Source: Gammaproteobacteria bacterium
Lineage (GTDB): Bacteria; Pseudomonadota; Gammaproteobacteria; JAPPPA01
Reading direction: 5' to 3'
DNA length: 64,000 nt
Assembly (NCBI GenBank): GCA_030425645.1
Contig: JAUHZK010000001.1
Span: forward strand, 186,001-250,000
Both the position numbers and the translations under genes were made by a program. Of this stretch, positions 40,613 to 49,922 are shown piece after piece (within the stretch, counting starts at the first letter, position 1; each line of letters starts with the position of its first letter). Under the pieces are notes generated by a model. That model was not told where the DNA came from. It saw nothing but the letters and a program-made list of their open reading frames with translations, and made no database searches.

Positions 40613-41647
40613 CTAAAACTGTTCTTTATTGACGGCCTTGTGACGGGCTGCGTCGCGACTAATAACGCCTTGTTTAACCAAACCCTGCAGGCACTGATCC
40701 AAGGTTTGCATGCCAACTTTCTCACCGGTTTGAATGGACGAGTACATTTGCGCGACTTTGTTTTCGCGGATTAGATTGCGGATGGCTGGCGTGCCGATCA
40801 TGATTTCGTGTGCTGCGACGCGTCCGCCGCCTTGTTTCTTCAGCAGTGTTTGCGAAATAACGGCGCGCAAGGACTCTGACAACATTGAGCGCACCATGTC
40901 TTTTTCAGCGGCCGGGAAGACGTCAACAATACGGTCGACGGTTTTAGCTGCTGAGCTGGTATGCAAGGTGCCGAACACTAAGTGGCCGGTCTCAGCTGCG
41001 GACAGCGCTAAGCGGATGGTTTCTAGGTCGCGCATCTCGCCAACCAGAACAACATCGGGGTCTTCACGCAGCGCCGAACGCAAGGCCGGGCCGAAGCCGA
41101 GGGTGTCGCGGTGTACTTCGCGTTGGTTGATCAGGCACTTCTTGCTCTGGTGAACAAATTCAATCGGGTCTTCGATGGTGAGAATGTGGCCAGCATGATT
41201 CTCGTTAATGTAATCCACCATGCCCGCCAGTGTTGTCGATTTGCCGGAGCCGGTAGGCCCCGTGACTAGGACAATGCCTCTAGGCGTATTGGCAATGTCC
41301 TTAAAGATGGCTGGTGCGTTCAACTGCTCTAGTGTCAGAATCTCGCTCGGAATAGTCCTGAAAACGGCACCCGCGCCGCGGTTATGGTTGAAGGCGTTGA
41401 CCCGGAAACGGGCCAAATTAGGAATCTCGAAAGAAAAGTCGGTTTCTAGATGTTCCTCGTATTCCTTTCGTTGCCGGTCGTTCATGATGTCGTAGACCAT
41501 GTCATGGACGTCTTTATGTTCCATGGCGGGCAAATTGACGCGGCGAATATCTCCATCAACCCTAATCATGGGCGGCACGCCGGCCGATAGATGTAAATCA
41601 GACGCGCCGTTTTTAACCCCGAATGCTAACAGCTGCGCTATATCCAT
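40613..41647 (-). CDS. pilT: Type IV pilus retraction ATPase PilT
   Basis: PilT is the hexameric ATPase that depolymerises type IV pili and powers twitching motility. The 344-residue protein begins MDIAQLLAFGVKNGASDLHL, with Walker A GPTGSGKS (130-137), DPDVVLVGEMRDLETI, HLVFGTLHTSSAAKTVDRI and the retraction motif AIRNLIREN, a complete canonical set. It is first of three tandem ATPase genes and is divergent from yggS, the arrangement seen in Pseudomonas. Confidence 0.97.
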   Translation of the reverse strand: MDIAQLLAFGVKNGASDLHLSAGVPPMIRVDGDIRRVNLPAMEHKDVHDMVYDIMNDRQRKEYEEHLETDFSFEIPNLARFRVNAFNHNRGAGAVFRTIPSEILTLEQLNAPAIFKDIANTPRGIVLVTGPTGSGKSTTLAGMVDYINENHAGHILTIEDPIEFVHQSKKCLINQREVHRDTLGFGPALRSALREDPDVVLVGEMRDLETIRLALSAAETGHLVFGTLHTSSAAKTVDRIVDVFPAAEKDMVRSMLSESLRAVISQTLLKKQGGGRVAAHEIMIGTPAIRNLIRENKVAQMYSSIQTGEKVGMQTLDQCLQGLVKQGVISRDAARHKAVNKEQF

Positions 41648-41739
41648 GATGTTGTTCCCCTTGTGTGTTCTGAGACCACGATCTAGACGTTATAGTAGCC
41701 TTCCCAGTCGCAGTTTTATACGTTCCTATCCTAACTCTG

Positions 41740-42429
41740 ATGAATAGCCCCGCCAACACTCCCGATAGTGCTGTAAATGTTGCTGAGAATCTGACTCGGC
41801 TGCAGGCCCGCATTGCAACCGCGGCCAAAGAGTCTGGTCGAGCAGCCGAGGCGGTGCAGTTAATTGCGGTTAGTAAGACTAAACCGCTGAGTTTGGTGCA
41901 AGCGGCAGTCGCTGCAGGGCACGCTTGCTTCGGAGAGAACTATGCCCAAGAGTTGGCTGACAAAGCGGAGCAGCAGGCGGCAGAATGGCACTTTATTGGT
42001 CCCTTGCAGAGTAATAAGGTCAAACTGGTCGCGAATGCCGCGAGTTGGGTGCATAGCATTGATCGCTTAAAAACAGCGCAGCGGTTGTCGTCAATGCGTG
42101 ATCCTGCATTGTCCCCGCTAAATGTCTGTCTACAGGTAAACATTAGCGCCGAGCCACAAAAGGCCGGAGTGCAGGTTGAGGAAGTCGAGGCCTTATTGGC
42201 GCAAGTGTCTGCGTTGCCGCGCTTACGCCTGCGTGGCCTGATGTGTATTCCGGCGCCGGACGATACAAACGCCTTTGCGAGAATGGCGGCCTTGGCGGCG
42301 GACTTGCGGGCGAAAGGCTTTGAACTAGATGTGCTATCGATGGGTATGAGTCGTGACTTCGAATCGGCGATTTTGGCGGGCGCTACTCATGTTCGAATCG
42401 GCACCGCCATTTTTGGGAGTCGCCAGTGA
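41740..42429 (+). CDS. yggS: PLP-binding homeostasis protein YggS
   Basis: YggS/PLPBP binds pyridoxal phosphate without known catalysis and balances vitamin B6 and amino-acid pools. The 229-residue chain shows LIAVSKTKPLSLVQAAVAAG (PLP lysine in SKTK), FGENYAQELADKA, EWHFIGPLQSNKVK, HSIDRLKTAQRLS and the C-terminal LSMGMSRDFESAILAGATHVRIGTAIFG split across the family's last motifs. It begins the operon running through metW, and is divergent from pilT. Confidence 0.95.
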   Translation: MNSPANTPDSAVNVAENLTRLQARIATAAKESGRAAEAVQLIAVSKTKPLSLVQAAVAAGHACFGENYAQELADKAEQQAAEWHFIGPLQSNKVKLVANAASWVHSIDRLKTAQRLSSMRDPALSPLNVCLQVNISAEPQKAGVQVEEVEALLAQVSALPRLRLRGLMCIPAPDDTNAFARMAALAADLRAKGFELDVLSMGMSRDFESAILAGATHVRIGTAIFGSRQ

Positions 42430-43373
42430 ATAAGACAGCATGGTTGTTGTTGAGCTTGCTGCTGGCTCCGGTGGTGATGGCAGGAGAGAATGATTGCTTG
42501 CAGTCGGCCCTCCAGAACGCCAGCGCAGAGATCACCGTCGGCGAGCTAAAGCAGCAATGTCAGCTTGCGCAGCAAAACTCCTTAGATGCTCGTGCACAGC
42601 AAGAGCGCGCAGCTCGCTACAACCCGTTCACCATTACGGCGCATAAGCCGAATTATCTGCTGCCCTTAAGTTACAACCTGCGTCCGAATAATTTGGGCGT
42701 TTATGACTACGATCTGCAGCGTAGTGAAATCAAGTTCCAAATGAGCTTCAAATTCCCGATTGGCCCGGCGCTCTGGGATGGTCGGCTGCGGTTCTATGGT
42801 GCTTACACTCATCAAAGTTGGTGGCAGGCCTACAACAGTCGCGCCTCGGCGCCGTTCCGGGAAACTAATCACGAGCCAGAGTTGTTTGCCGTCATGCCGC
42901 TATCGCTAAATCCTTGGGGTGTAGATGCGGCGTTTTTGACACTGGGACTCAGTCATCAATCTAATGGTCAATCGGGCTTGCGTTCACGCAGCTGGAACCG
43001 CGTGTACGCCAACCTGGCCTTGGAAAAAGGGGCTTGGGTGGTAGCGCTGAAGCCCTGGTTAAGGTTGCCAGAAGATGAAAAGGAAAATCCCAACGACCCG
43101 AAGGGTGATGACAACCCTGATATTGAACAATTTACGGGTCACTTTGAACTGGGCCTGTTCCGTCGCTATGAGCAGGGCAGCAGCTTGTCATTAATTGTGC
43201 GCCATAACTTCTCTAGCCATAAGGGTGCGCTGCAGCTCGGTTATAGCTATCCGTTAAATAAGCGGTTCAAAGGTTATGTTGAGTTCTTTGACGGCTATGC
43301 CGAGAGTCTTATTGATTACAACCATCACGGCACTCGTTTGGGTATTGGTATTCTTTTAACCGATTGGCTTTAA
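42426..43373 (+). CDS. pldA: Outer-membrane phospholipase A (OMPLA)
   Basis: PldA is a calcium-dependent outer-membrane barrel that hydrolyses misplaced phospholipids. The 315-residue protein has a signal peptide (WLLLSLLLAPVVMA), the substrate-region sequences YTHQSWWQAYN and SAPFRETNHEPELF, and the catalytic set His177, Ser179 and Asn191 in LSHQSNGQSG and RSRSWNRVY, with the same spacing as E. coli His142, Ser144 and Asn156. It overlaps yggS by four bases (ATGA) and sits between yggS and proC, which are neighbours in most relatives. Confidence 0.94.
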   Translation: MNKTAWLLLSLLLAPVVMAGENDCLQSALQNASAEITVGELKQQCQLAQQNSLDARAQQERAARYNPFTITAHKPNYLLPLSYNLRPNNLGVYDYDLQRSEIKFQMSFKFPIGPALWDGRLRFYGAYTHQSWWQAYNSRASAPFRETNHEPELFAVMPLSLNPWGVDAAFLTLGLSHQSNGQSGLRSRSWNRVYANLALEKGAWVVALKPWLRLPEDEKENPNDPKGDDNPDIEQFTGHFELGLFRRYEQGSSLSLIVRHNFSSHKGALQLGYSYPLNKRFKGYVEFFDGYAESLIDYNHHGTRLGIGILLTDWL

Positions 43374-43402
43374 CTTCAGTACACGAACCCCATAATAGGC
43401 GT

Positions 43403-44272
43403 ATGAATAACAGCAAACTTGTTTTTATTGGCGGTGGCAACATGGCTACCAGCTTGGTCGGTGGTCTTTGTGCCGCCGGCGTGCCAGCCAGCAATATCAC
43501 GGTAGTTGACCCGCAAGCCGAACAGCGTGCCCGCTTGGCAGCGGAGTTTCCGATTAATACTGCCGCCGAGGCTTCGTCTGAGTTGCTCGCAGCGGCCGAC
43601 GTGGTGACCCTAGCGGTAAAGCCGCAGATCCTGCAAAGTGTTTGTCGTGGCTTGGCTGCGCAGCTCGCTGATTGTGAGACCAAGCCATTGGTGCTATCGG
43701 TCGCGGCCGGTATTCGTGCGGGCAGCATTAAGCGCTGGCTAGGTGGCGATGTTGCTATCGTTCGCGCGATGCCCAATACCCCTGCGCTTATTCAGGCGGG
43801 CGCTACGGCTCTGGTTGCTGACGCAGCCTGCAAGGCCGAGCAAAAAAGCTTGGCAGAAGAAATTATGCGCACCGCTGGTTTATGTGTGTGGGTTAAAGAC
43901 GAGGCCGATATTGACGCGGTAACCGCTATTTCTGGTTCTGGCCCAGCTTACTTTTTCCTCTTTATTGAGGCACTGGAAGCGGCCGGCGAAAAGCTTGGTT
44001 TAGAGGCGCGCACTAGTCGATTATTGGCGCTGCAGACCGCATTTGGTGCGGCTCGTATGGCGCTGGAAAGCGATGAGGACCCAGCCGAGTTGCGGCGCAA
44101 AGTGACTTCGCCCGGTGGCACAACAGAGCAAGCTATTTTGAGCTTTGAGAACAACCAGTTGCGGGCGCTGGTGGAAGCAGCAACGCAGGCGGCGGCTACT
44201 CGCAGTTTGGAATTAGCTAATCAGCTAGGTAATGACGCCTTGCCGAATGGCGATACCGGAGAAGCATCATGA
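43403..44272 (+). CDS. proC: Pyrroline-5-carboxylate reductase
   Basis: ProC makes the last step of proline synthesis, reducing pyrroline-5-carboxylate with NAD(P)H. The 289-residue product shows the nucleotide site VFIGGGNMATSLVGGL, AVKPQIL, RAMPNTPALIQAGAT and the C-terminal signature AISGSGPAYFFLFIEALEAAGEKLGL followed in the helix by KVTSPGGTTEQAI. ATG 43403 is used rather than the in-frame TTG/ATG inside pldA (43364), since the protein fold starts at MNNSKLVFIG. Overlaps yggT by four bases. Confidence 0.96.
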   Translation: MNNSKLVFIGGGNMATSLVGGLCAAGVPASNITVVDPQAEQRARLAAEFPINTAAEASSELLAAADVVTLAVKPQILQSVCRGLAAQLADCETKPLVLSVAAGIRAGSIKRWLGGDVAIVRAMPNTPALIQAGATALVADAACKAEQKSLAEEIMRTAGLCVWVKDEADIDAVTAISGSGPAYFFLFIEALEAAGEKLGLEARTSRLLALQTAFGAARMALESDEDPAELRRKVTSPGGTTEQAILSFENNQLRALVEAATQAAATRSLELANQLGNDALPNGDTGEAS

Positions 44273-44832
44273 GTGGCGGTATCGGCTTAGTGCACTGGCT
44301 GATTACAGCCTTTTCCTATGTATTGGCGTTGCGCTTTCTGCTGCAGTTGGTGCAGGCGGATTTTTACAATCCAGTGTCTCAATATGTGCTGAAATTTTCT
44401 GACCCGGTTTGCGGCCCAGTGCGCAAACTAATTCCCGCCAAGGGGCGCTTGGATGCGGCATCGTTGCTGGTGATGGTGCTGCTACATGTGGTGTTCTGGC
44501 TGTTTGTACAGAAAAACAGCATTGGCTTTCCGGAGTCGGCTGTGGCGCCTTTTGCCTACAGCGGTTTTAACATTACCAGTATCTTTTTGAATGTGTTTTT
44601 TGCCGCCCTAATTGTATTGGTCGTTCTGAGTTGGTTAATGATGGCTAATCCGGCGGGTGCGCAAAATCCAATCTGGCCGATTGTGAATCAACTAGTAGAG
44701 CCGCTGGCGGCACCGCTGCGACAAATTATTCCGCCATTGGGTGGTTTGGACTTGTCCGTCTTGGTGCTGTTTTTGGGTATCCAGTTTGCAAAAATGTTGA
44801 ATGCTCAATTTTGGAGCTTATGGCTGCGCTAA
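44269..44832 (+). CDS. yggT: YggT-family membrane protein
   Basis: A 187-residue membrane protein of the YggT family, with two repeats of the family unit: [20 protein letters not shown] then [12 protein letters not shown] near the N terminus, and a second half with [23 protein letters not shown] and [12 protein letters not shown]. About four to five helices are expected. The family is conserved next to proC and is linked to cell-envelope and osmotic functions, without a firm role. Coupled to proC through ATGA. Confidence 0.92.
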   Translation: MSGGIGLVHWLITAFSYVLALRFLLQLVQADFYNPVSQYVLKFSDPVCGPVRKLIPAKGRLDAASLLVMVLLHVVFWLFVQKNSIGFPESAVAPFAYSGFNITSIFLNVFFAALIVLVVLSWLMMANPAGAQNPIWPIVNQLVEPLAAPLRQIIPPLGGLDLSVLVLFLGIQFAKMLNAQFWSLWLR

Positions 44833-44860
44833 CGCGGAACATGTTGGGTACAATGCTGGC

Positions 44861-45988
44861 ATGACTAACTACCCCGCGGACAGCGTCGGCTTGGTTGCCC
44901 CGCAGGCGGCCAACTTTAATGAGCCTTTTACACTAGAGTCCGGCATTCAATTGCCGGGCTTTGAGCTCGTCTATGAAACTTATGGCGAGCTTAACGCTGA
45001 CGGTAGTAATGCTATTTTGGTATGTCATGCCCTAACCGGTACGCACCATGCCGCTGGTTATCACGAGGGTTCGGACAAGCCCGGTTGGTGGGAAACCTGC
45101 ATTGGGCCCGGCAAGCCGATCGACACCAACCGCTTCTTTGTCGTGAGTCCCAATAACATTGGTGGCTGCGGCGGCTCCACTGGGCCATTGAGCGTTAACC
45201 CTGCCACAGGCAAAGCTTGGGGGCCTGAGTTCCCGATTGTTACGGTCAAAGACTGGGTTCACAGTCAGGCGCGCTTAATGGCGCATCTGAATATTTCTCA
45301 ATGGGCGGCCGTGGTTGGCGGCAGCTTGGGCGGCATGACGGTTCTGCAGTGGGCCATCGACTTGCCCGATAAATTGCGCCATGCCGCCATCATTGCCGCG
45401 GCGCCTAAGTTGTCGGCGCAAAACATTGCCTTTAATGAAGTGGCGAGAACAGCGATTCGCTCTGACCCTGCCTTTTGTGATGGTCATTACCGGGAACAGG
45501 GCAGCAAACCCCAGCAGGGACTAGCTATTGCCCGTATGCTTGGCCATATCACCTATCTGTCGGATGACAGTATGGGTAAAAAGTTTGGCCGCGACTTGCG
45601 CGACGGTAAGCTGAGTTTTGGTTTTGACGTCGATTTTGAGGTTGAAAGTTATTTGCGCTATCAAGGCAGCCGCTTTGTTGACCGTTTTGACGCTAATAGC
45701 TATTTGTTGCTGACGCGAACCTTGGACTACTTTGACCCGGCGCGTGAATACGGTGACGATTTGGCGGCGGCCTGTCGCCGCATTCAAGCCCGCTGTTTTG
45801 TGGCCTCGTTCAACAAAGATTGGCGCTTCTCCTCGAAGCGTTCGCGCGAGTTAGTGAAGGCCTTGCTAGACGCTGACCGAGATGTGTCCTATATCGATTT
45901 TGAATCGCGGGTGGGTCACGACGATTTCTTGCTGAATATTCCGCAGTATTTGGAAAGCTTTAATGCCTGGATGGAAGGTGTGCGATGA
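44861..45988 (+). CDS. metX: Homoserine O-acyltransferase MetX
   Basis: MetX acylates homoserine as the first committed step of methionine synthesis. The 375-residue alpha/beta-hydrolase-fold enzyme shows [28 protein letters not shown], the nucleophile elbow [14 protein letters not shown] (Ser155) and a C-terminal [10 protein letters not shown] with the catalytic His. The acyl donor (acetyl- or succinyl-CoA) cannot be told from sequence reading alone. ATG 44861 is preferred; the frame is open 20 codons upstream, inside yggT. It overlaps metW by four bases. Confidence 0.95.
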   Translation: MTNYPADSVGLVAPQAANFNEPFTLESGIQLPGFELVYETYGELNADGSNAILVCHALTGTHHAAGYHEGSDKPGWWETCIGPGKPIDTNRFFVVSPNNIGGCGGSTGPLSVNPATGKAWGPEFPIVTVKDWVHSQARLMAHLNISQWAAVVGGSLGGMTVLQWAIDLPDKLRHAAIIAAAPKLSAQNIAFNEVARTAIRSDPAFCDGHYREQGSKPQQGLAIARMLGHITYLSDDSMGKKFGRDLRDGKLSFGFDVDFEVESYLRYQGSRFVDRFDANSYLLLTRTLDYFDPAREYGDDLAAACRRIQARCFVASFNKDWRFSSKRSRELVKALLDADRDVSYIDFESRVGHDDFLLNIPQYLESFNAWMEGVR

Positions 45989-46578
45989 GTTTGCGGGCCG
46001 ATTTAGAACTCATTAGTGAGTGGATAACGCCAGGCAGTCGCACCTTAGACTTAGGCTGCGGCGACGGTTCGCTGCTCGCCCATCTGCGTGATCAACGGCA
46101 GGTCAATGGTTACGGTCTAGAGTTGGACGTTAAGCACGTTACCGCCGGTATTCGCCGTGGTGTCAAAGTGATTCATACGGATTTGAATGCCGGTCTTGCT
46201 GATTTTGACGTCGATAGTTTTGACTATGTAGTGATGACGCAGGCGCTGCAGATGGTGCGCCACCCAGACAAGCTGTTGGACGAGATGCTGCGCATTGGCA
46301 AAGAAGGCATTGTTACCTTTCCCAACTTTGGTTACTGGAAATGTCGCTTAGCGGTGGCGCGAGGCCAGATGCCGGTAACGCCGGGGCTTCCCAATCACTG
46401 GTATAACACCGATAACATTCACCTGTGTACGGTGCGTGATTTCGAGAATCTCTGTGCTCAGAAAGGCATCAAAATTCTGCGCCGCGTGGTGCTAGATAGT
46501 AATCATCAGGCTGATTTGCGGGCCAAGACGCTGCCTAATTTATTTGGTGAAATAGCGCTTTACCATTTCAGTCGCTAG
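45985..46578 (+). CDS. metW: Methionine biosynthesis protein MetW
   Basis: MetW is a small SAM-methyltransferase-fold protein that pairs with MetX and is needed for its activity in some bacteria. The 197-residue protein has motif [35 protein letters not shown], the [19 protein letters not shown] segment, and the MetW-specific [19 protein letters not shown] and [19 protein letters not shown] overlap with metX suggests equal synthesis. Confidence 0.95.
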   Translation: MSLRADLELISEWITPGSRTLDLGCGDGSLLAHLRDQRQVNGYGLELDVKHVTAGIRRGVKVIHTDLNAGLADFDVDSFDYVVMTQALQMVRHPDKLLDEMLRIGKEGIVTFPNFGYWKCRLAVARGQMPVTPGLPNHWYNTDNIHLCTVRDFENLCAQKGIKILRRVVLDSNHQADLRAKTLPNLFGEIALYHFSR

Positions 46579-46592
46579 CGTTGAACTAGCCA

Positions 46593-46622
46593 TAAAAAAG
46601 CCCGCTTAAGCGGGCTTTTTTA
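46593..46622. terminator. Bidirectional terminator between metW and the barrel gene
   Basis: A 30-base perfect palindrome with AGCCCGC/GCGGGCT core and A6/T6 flanks, centred on TTAA. It lies between the convergent metW and outer-membrane protein genes and can serve both. Confidence 0.93.
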
Positions 46623-46636
46623 TGAGTGCGGTGTCG

Positions 46637-47359
46637 TTATAAACCAAAGCCGAGACGGGCTGAAATGGTGTCGATGTCGCCGGTCTTTTCATATTCCACT
46701 GCTAGCTGGAATCCGAGGTTCACTTTGGCACCAGCGAACACACGGGTTTCTGAAAAGTCTTCTTCATCAAGTAGCGCCGTGGCGGTAGTGCTAGTTGGTG
46801 TGCCGGTGATAAAGACTTGGCCAATGCCGGCGTACGGTGTAATGGCGGTAAAACCTTTAGAGACAGTGAAGTCGATGCTCTTGGTTTCGAAGTCAAAGTC
46901 TTCAATGCCTTGGCCCTTGGTGTAACCGAGGCGGATGGCAACGGCCGGAGCAATAATGCTGCCTTCTTCTAGCGCGTAGCTAACAGCCGCGCCCCAGAAA
47001 CTCGCGTCGGTGCCCGGCACAATATTGTAAAAACCGCTGACGTCTAAGCCGAGTGGCAGCCCCTTAGATAGCTTGACGCCAATGGAGCCAATTTGCTCGA
47101 TGTTTTCACCCGTGGCGGTTTGCCATGCGGCTTTATCTGAGACCTCAGCATAGGTGGCGTTGACGCTGAGGTCGAAGCCAATCAGTCCTTGTGGTTCGGC
47201 TGGATTAAGCGCTTTAAAGTTAAAGGCGCCGCCCATGTCGCTAACAATGGTTCTAAAGGTCGCTTGGGTTGGCGTGCCGTTGTCTAAGTTAATAGTGTCG
47301 GCAGCGTGGCTGCTGCTAGCAAACGCTAGGCCCAGCAAAACGGCGGTGGTTTTTTTCAT
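46637..47359 (-). CDS. Predicted outer-membrane beta-barrel protein
   Basis: A 240-residue protein with a signal peptide (MKKTTAVLLGLAFASSSHA). The mature part alternates hydrophobic and polar residues in strands with Gly-rich turns (GSIGVKLSKGLPLGLDVSGF, AVAIRLGYTKG, ITPYAGIGQVFI, VFAGAKVNLGFQLAVEYE), and ends in ISARLGFGL, similar to a barrel-ending strand although the final residue is Leu, not Phe. I do not recognise a named family. It precedes nothing obvious and is downstream of ctpA in the same direction by 12 bases. Confidence 0.7.
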   Translation of the reverse strand: MKKTTAVLLGLAFASSSHAADTINLDNGTPTQATFRTIVSDMGGAFNFKALNPAEPQGLIGFDLSVNATYAEVSDKAAWQTATGENIEQIGSIGVKLSKGLPLGLDVSGFYNIVPGTDASFWGAAVSYALEEGSIIAPAVAIRLGYTKGQGIEDFDFETKSIDFTVSKGFTAITPYAGIGQVFITGTPTSTTATALLDEEDFSETRVFAGAKVNLGFQLAVEYEKTGDIDTISARLGFGL

Positions 47360-47371
47360 CTTAGGGTCTCT

Positions 47372-48715
47372 TTATCGGCGTTGCGCATTCAGAATGGCCA
47401 GGCCTTTTAGTAGGTTAAGGGCCTCAAATAACTCAAAGTCAGTCTCGGCTAACGATTTTTCGTTTTCGACTTCTGCCTCTTCGCCTTTTGCGAGTGCTTG
47501 AGCGGCTTTTTCGTCGTCTTCCCGAGACTCAGCGTTGTCGAGGCGGCCCTTAAGGTCGGCTTCTCGTAAACGACGGAAGTCACTGCCTTCTCTGGCGGTT
47601 ACGGTGAGGCGCTGTAGTTCAATATCGGGCTCAATGCCGTCCGCTTGGATTGAGCGCCCAGAAGGGGTGTAATAGCGCGCCGTGGTGAGTTTAATAGCGG
47701 ACTTTTCGCTCAGCGGCATAATGGTTTGTACCGAACCCTTGCCAAAACTCTTGCGGCCCATAATCACGGCGCGGTGGCGATCTTGCAGTGCGCCGGCCAC
47801 AATCTCTGATGCGGAGGCGGAGCCTTCGTTAATGAGTACGACAACCGGTGCGCCCTTAAGCTTGTCGCCGCCGCCAGCGTTATAGTCTCGACGGCTGGCT
47901 TCATCGCGGCCTTGGATATAAACCACTAGGCCGCCTTCCAAAAAGGCGTCGGATACGTCGACTGCTGCGTTTAGAACGCCGCCAGGGTTGTTGCGTAGGT
48001 CGAGTACTAAGCCCTTAAGTGGATCTTTGTTCTCATTCTCTAGGGTCTTTAAGGCTTTCAGCATATTGCTGCCAGTGTTACCTTGGAACTGCGTGATGCG
48101 CACATAGCCAATGCCGTCATCGAGCATGCGCTGCTTCACAGAAGTGACTTTGATTACGTCACGAACAATATCCACATTAAACGGCGCCGCTTCACCTTCG
48201 CGGACAACGGTCAAAACGATTTTCTCACCCGGTTTGCCGCGCATAATGTTGACAGCTTCCCGCAGGGTTAGTCCTTTTACGGGTTTGTCGTCTAAGCGAA
48301 TAATGATGTCGCCAGGTTCCATGCCGGCGGCTTTGGCAGGGGTGTCGTCCAGTGGCGTTACTACGCGTACAAAGCCATCTTGCATGGTGACTTCAATCCC
48401 TAGGCCGCCGAATTGGCCAGAGGTGCTGATGTTCATGTCTTCGAAGGCTTCTGCATCTAGATAACTAGAATGTGGGTCCAGCCCTTCGAGCATGCCGCGA
48501 ATCGCGTTCTTTAATAATTCAGCGTCTTCAACTGGTTCAACGTACTGCTCGCGTACTCGGCGCATCACTTGCGTTAGCGCAATAACCTCTTGGTAGGCCA
48601 CGCCGCCGTTAAATTCGTTATCGGACTTTAGCGCTAGTACGCCTTGTGTTGCGGTAAGCGCAACCCCAACAGTTAGTCCAACCCCAAGCCAGAGGCCCTT
48701 GCCTTTGGTAGTCAT
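47372..48715 (-). CDS. ctpA: S41 carboxy-terminal processing protease
   Basis: A periplasmic serine protease of the CtpA/Prc group, anchored or exported by an N-terminal hydrophobic segment (LWLGVGLTVGVALTATQG). It has a PDZ domain (about 95-180; GQFGGLGIEVTMQDGFVRVV) and a catalytic domain with LVLDLRNNPGG, Ser301 in NEGSASASEIVAG and Lys326 in GRKSFGKGSVQT, the Ser/Lys dyad. ATG 48715 follows GGAG; upstream ATG 48727 lacks a site. CtpA-type enzymes process cell-wall hydrolases and envelope proteins, fitting the EnvC neighbour. Confidence 0.93.
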   Translation of the reverse strand: MTTKGKGLWLGVGLTVGVALTATQGVLALKSDNEFNGGVAYQEVIALTQVMRRVREQYVEPVEDAELLKNAIRGMLEGLDPHSSYLDAEAFEDMNISTSGQFGGLGIEVTMQDGFVRVVTPLDDTPAKAAGMEPGDIIIRLDDKPVKGLTLREAVNIMRGKPGEKIVLTVVREGEAAPFNVDIVRDVIKVTSVKQRMLDDGIGYVRITQFQGNTGSNMLKALKTLENENKDPLKGLVLDLRNNPGGVLNAAVDVSDAFLEGGLVVYIQGRDEASRRDYNAGGGDKLKGAPVVVLINEGSASASEIVAGALQDRHRAVIMGRKSFGKGSVQTIMPLSEKSAIKLTTARYYTPSGRSIQADGIEPDIELQRLTVTAREGSDFRRLREADLKGRLDNAESREDDEKAAQALAKGEEAEVENEKSLAETDFELFEALNLLKGLAILNAQRR

Positions 48716-48761
48716 GTTTGTCTCCATCGAGCCAACTTTGTTGGCCACCTATATTACGCGG

Positions 48762-49922
48762 CTAAAGAGCCGCTTTCTTGCACCATTGGTGCGGATTACG
48801 AAAGTTTGATCCTTTTCGGACCTCAAAATACAACGCAGATTCCGTGCGCCCGCCACTATTGCCAACGCTGGCAATCAAATCGCCGGCGGCGACCTTTTCG
48901 CCAGGCTTTTTGTACAAAGCTTGATTGTGTCCGTAAAGCGTTAGGTAGTTGTCACCATGATCCACAATCATGAGCAACCCGAGACGCCCCAGCCAGTCGG
49001 CAAATATCACTTCGCCGTTGGCTACAGCGCGTACTGTAGCGCCTTGTTTTGCTTTAATGGTAACCCCGTTCCACTTTAAGCGGCCATCGGCTCGCGGCGA
49101 GCCGTAATCGTGCAGTATTTTGCCCTTGCTAGGCCAGTGCAATTTGCCAGTTAGTTCGGCAAAAGGTTTAGCTGGTATCTTCGGTGCGGGAGGCGCTTGG
49201 GCGGCCAGTTTTTTTAAGCGCTCGATTAGCGCATTCAGTTGTGCCTGCTCTTTCTTAAGTTTGCTGAGCTGGTTCTGCTCCGCCGTAATGCGGGCTTGGC
49301 TCGAGCTTAGTAACTCGCGCCGTTGTTGGCGTGCCGCTGAAAGCTGCTCAATATTGCGCGCCTCTTGCTGGCGCAGAGTTAGTAGGCGCTCACTGGTTTG
49401 GCTGATTTGTTGTTCGGTTTGAACTAGCACTTCAAGCTCATTGGCGAGGTCAATTACCGTGCCAGCGCGGTTCTTGTTGATGTAGTCGTACCAAGTGATG
49501 ACGGGGCCAAATAACTTAACGTCACCGCCGCTTAGCCACAGCTGAAGGCGTTCTTGATTGCCAGCCATCCAAGCGCCGCGCAATTGCTTGGCAAGTAGTT
49601 TTTGTTGTGCGCTGAGTGCTGCCTGCTGTTCTGCTTGTTGGTTTTCGAGCCGTGACAGGCGGCTTTGATTGGTGGCTATTTCACGATCTAGGCGGCGAAT
49701 GTTGCTCGCCTGTGACTGCACCCGGCGCTCGATGTCTGCGAGCTTTTTCTGTAGGTCGCTGTAGCGGTTCTTCTCGGCTTCAATTTCTTTAACGACGTCG
49801 CCGATGGCACTTTCTAGCGCACGTTGGCGTTTTTGGTGGCTGTCGTTGGCATAGCTTGGCAGTGACGTTGCTAGCAGCAACGTCAGTATTGTCAGCCCCG
49901 TGTATGAAATTAATTTAGGCAG
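48762..49922 (-). CDS. envC: EnvC-like murein hydrolase activator, CTG start
   Basis: EnvC activates amidases AmiA/B at the division site. The protein has a long coiled coil (about 30-245, with [15 protein letters not shown]) and a C-terminal degenerate LytM/M23 domain ([48 protein letters not shown]-type region in pieces). The first ATG/GTG/TTG candidate, TTG 49880, would begin at [10 protein letters not shown] and cut off the signal peptide. The frame continues upstream as [20 protein letters not shown], and CTG 49922 stands five bases after AGGAAGG and overlaps the gpmI stop by eight bases. That start gives 386 residues and a full signal peptide. Confidence 0.9.
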   Translation of the reverse strand: MPKLISYTGLTILTLLLATSLPSYANDSHQKRQRALESAIGDVVKEIEAEKNRYSDLQKKLADIERRVQSQASNIRRLDREIATNQSRLSRLENQQAEQQAALSAQQKLLAKQLRGAWMAGNQERLQLWLSGGDVKLFGPVITWYDYINKNRAGTVIDLANELEVLVQTEQQISQTSERLLTLRQQEARNIEQLSAARQQRRELLSSSQARITAEQNQLSKLKKEQAQLNALIERLKKLAAQAPPAPKIPAKPFAELTGKLHWPSKGKILHDYGSPRADGRLKWNGVTIKAKQGATVRAVANGEVIFADWLGRLGLLMIVDHGDNYLTLYGHNQALYKKPGEKVAAGDLIASVGNSGGRTESALYFEVRKGSNFRNPHQWCKKAAL

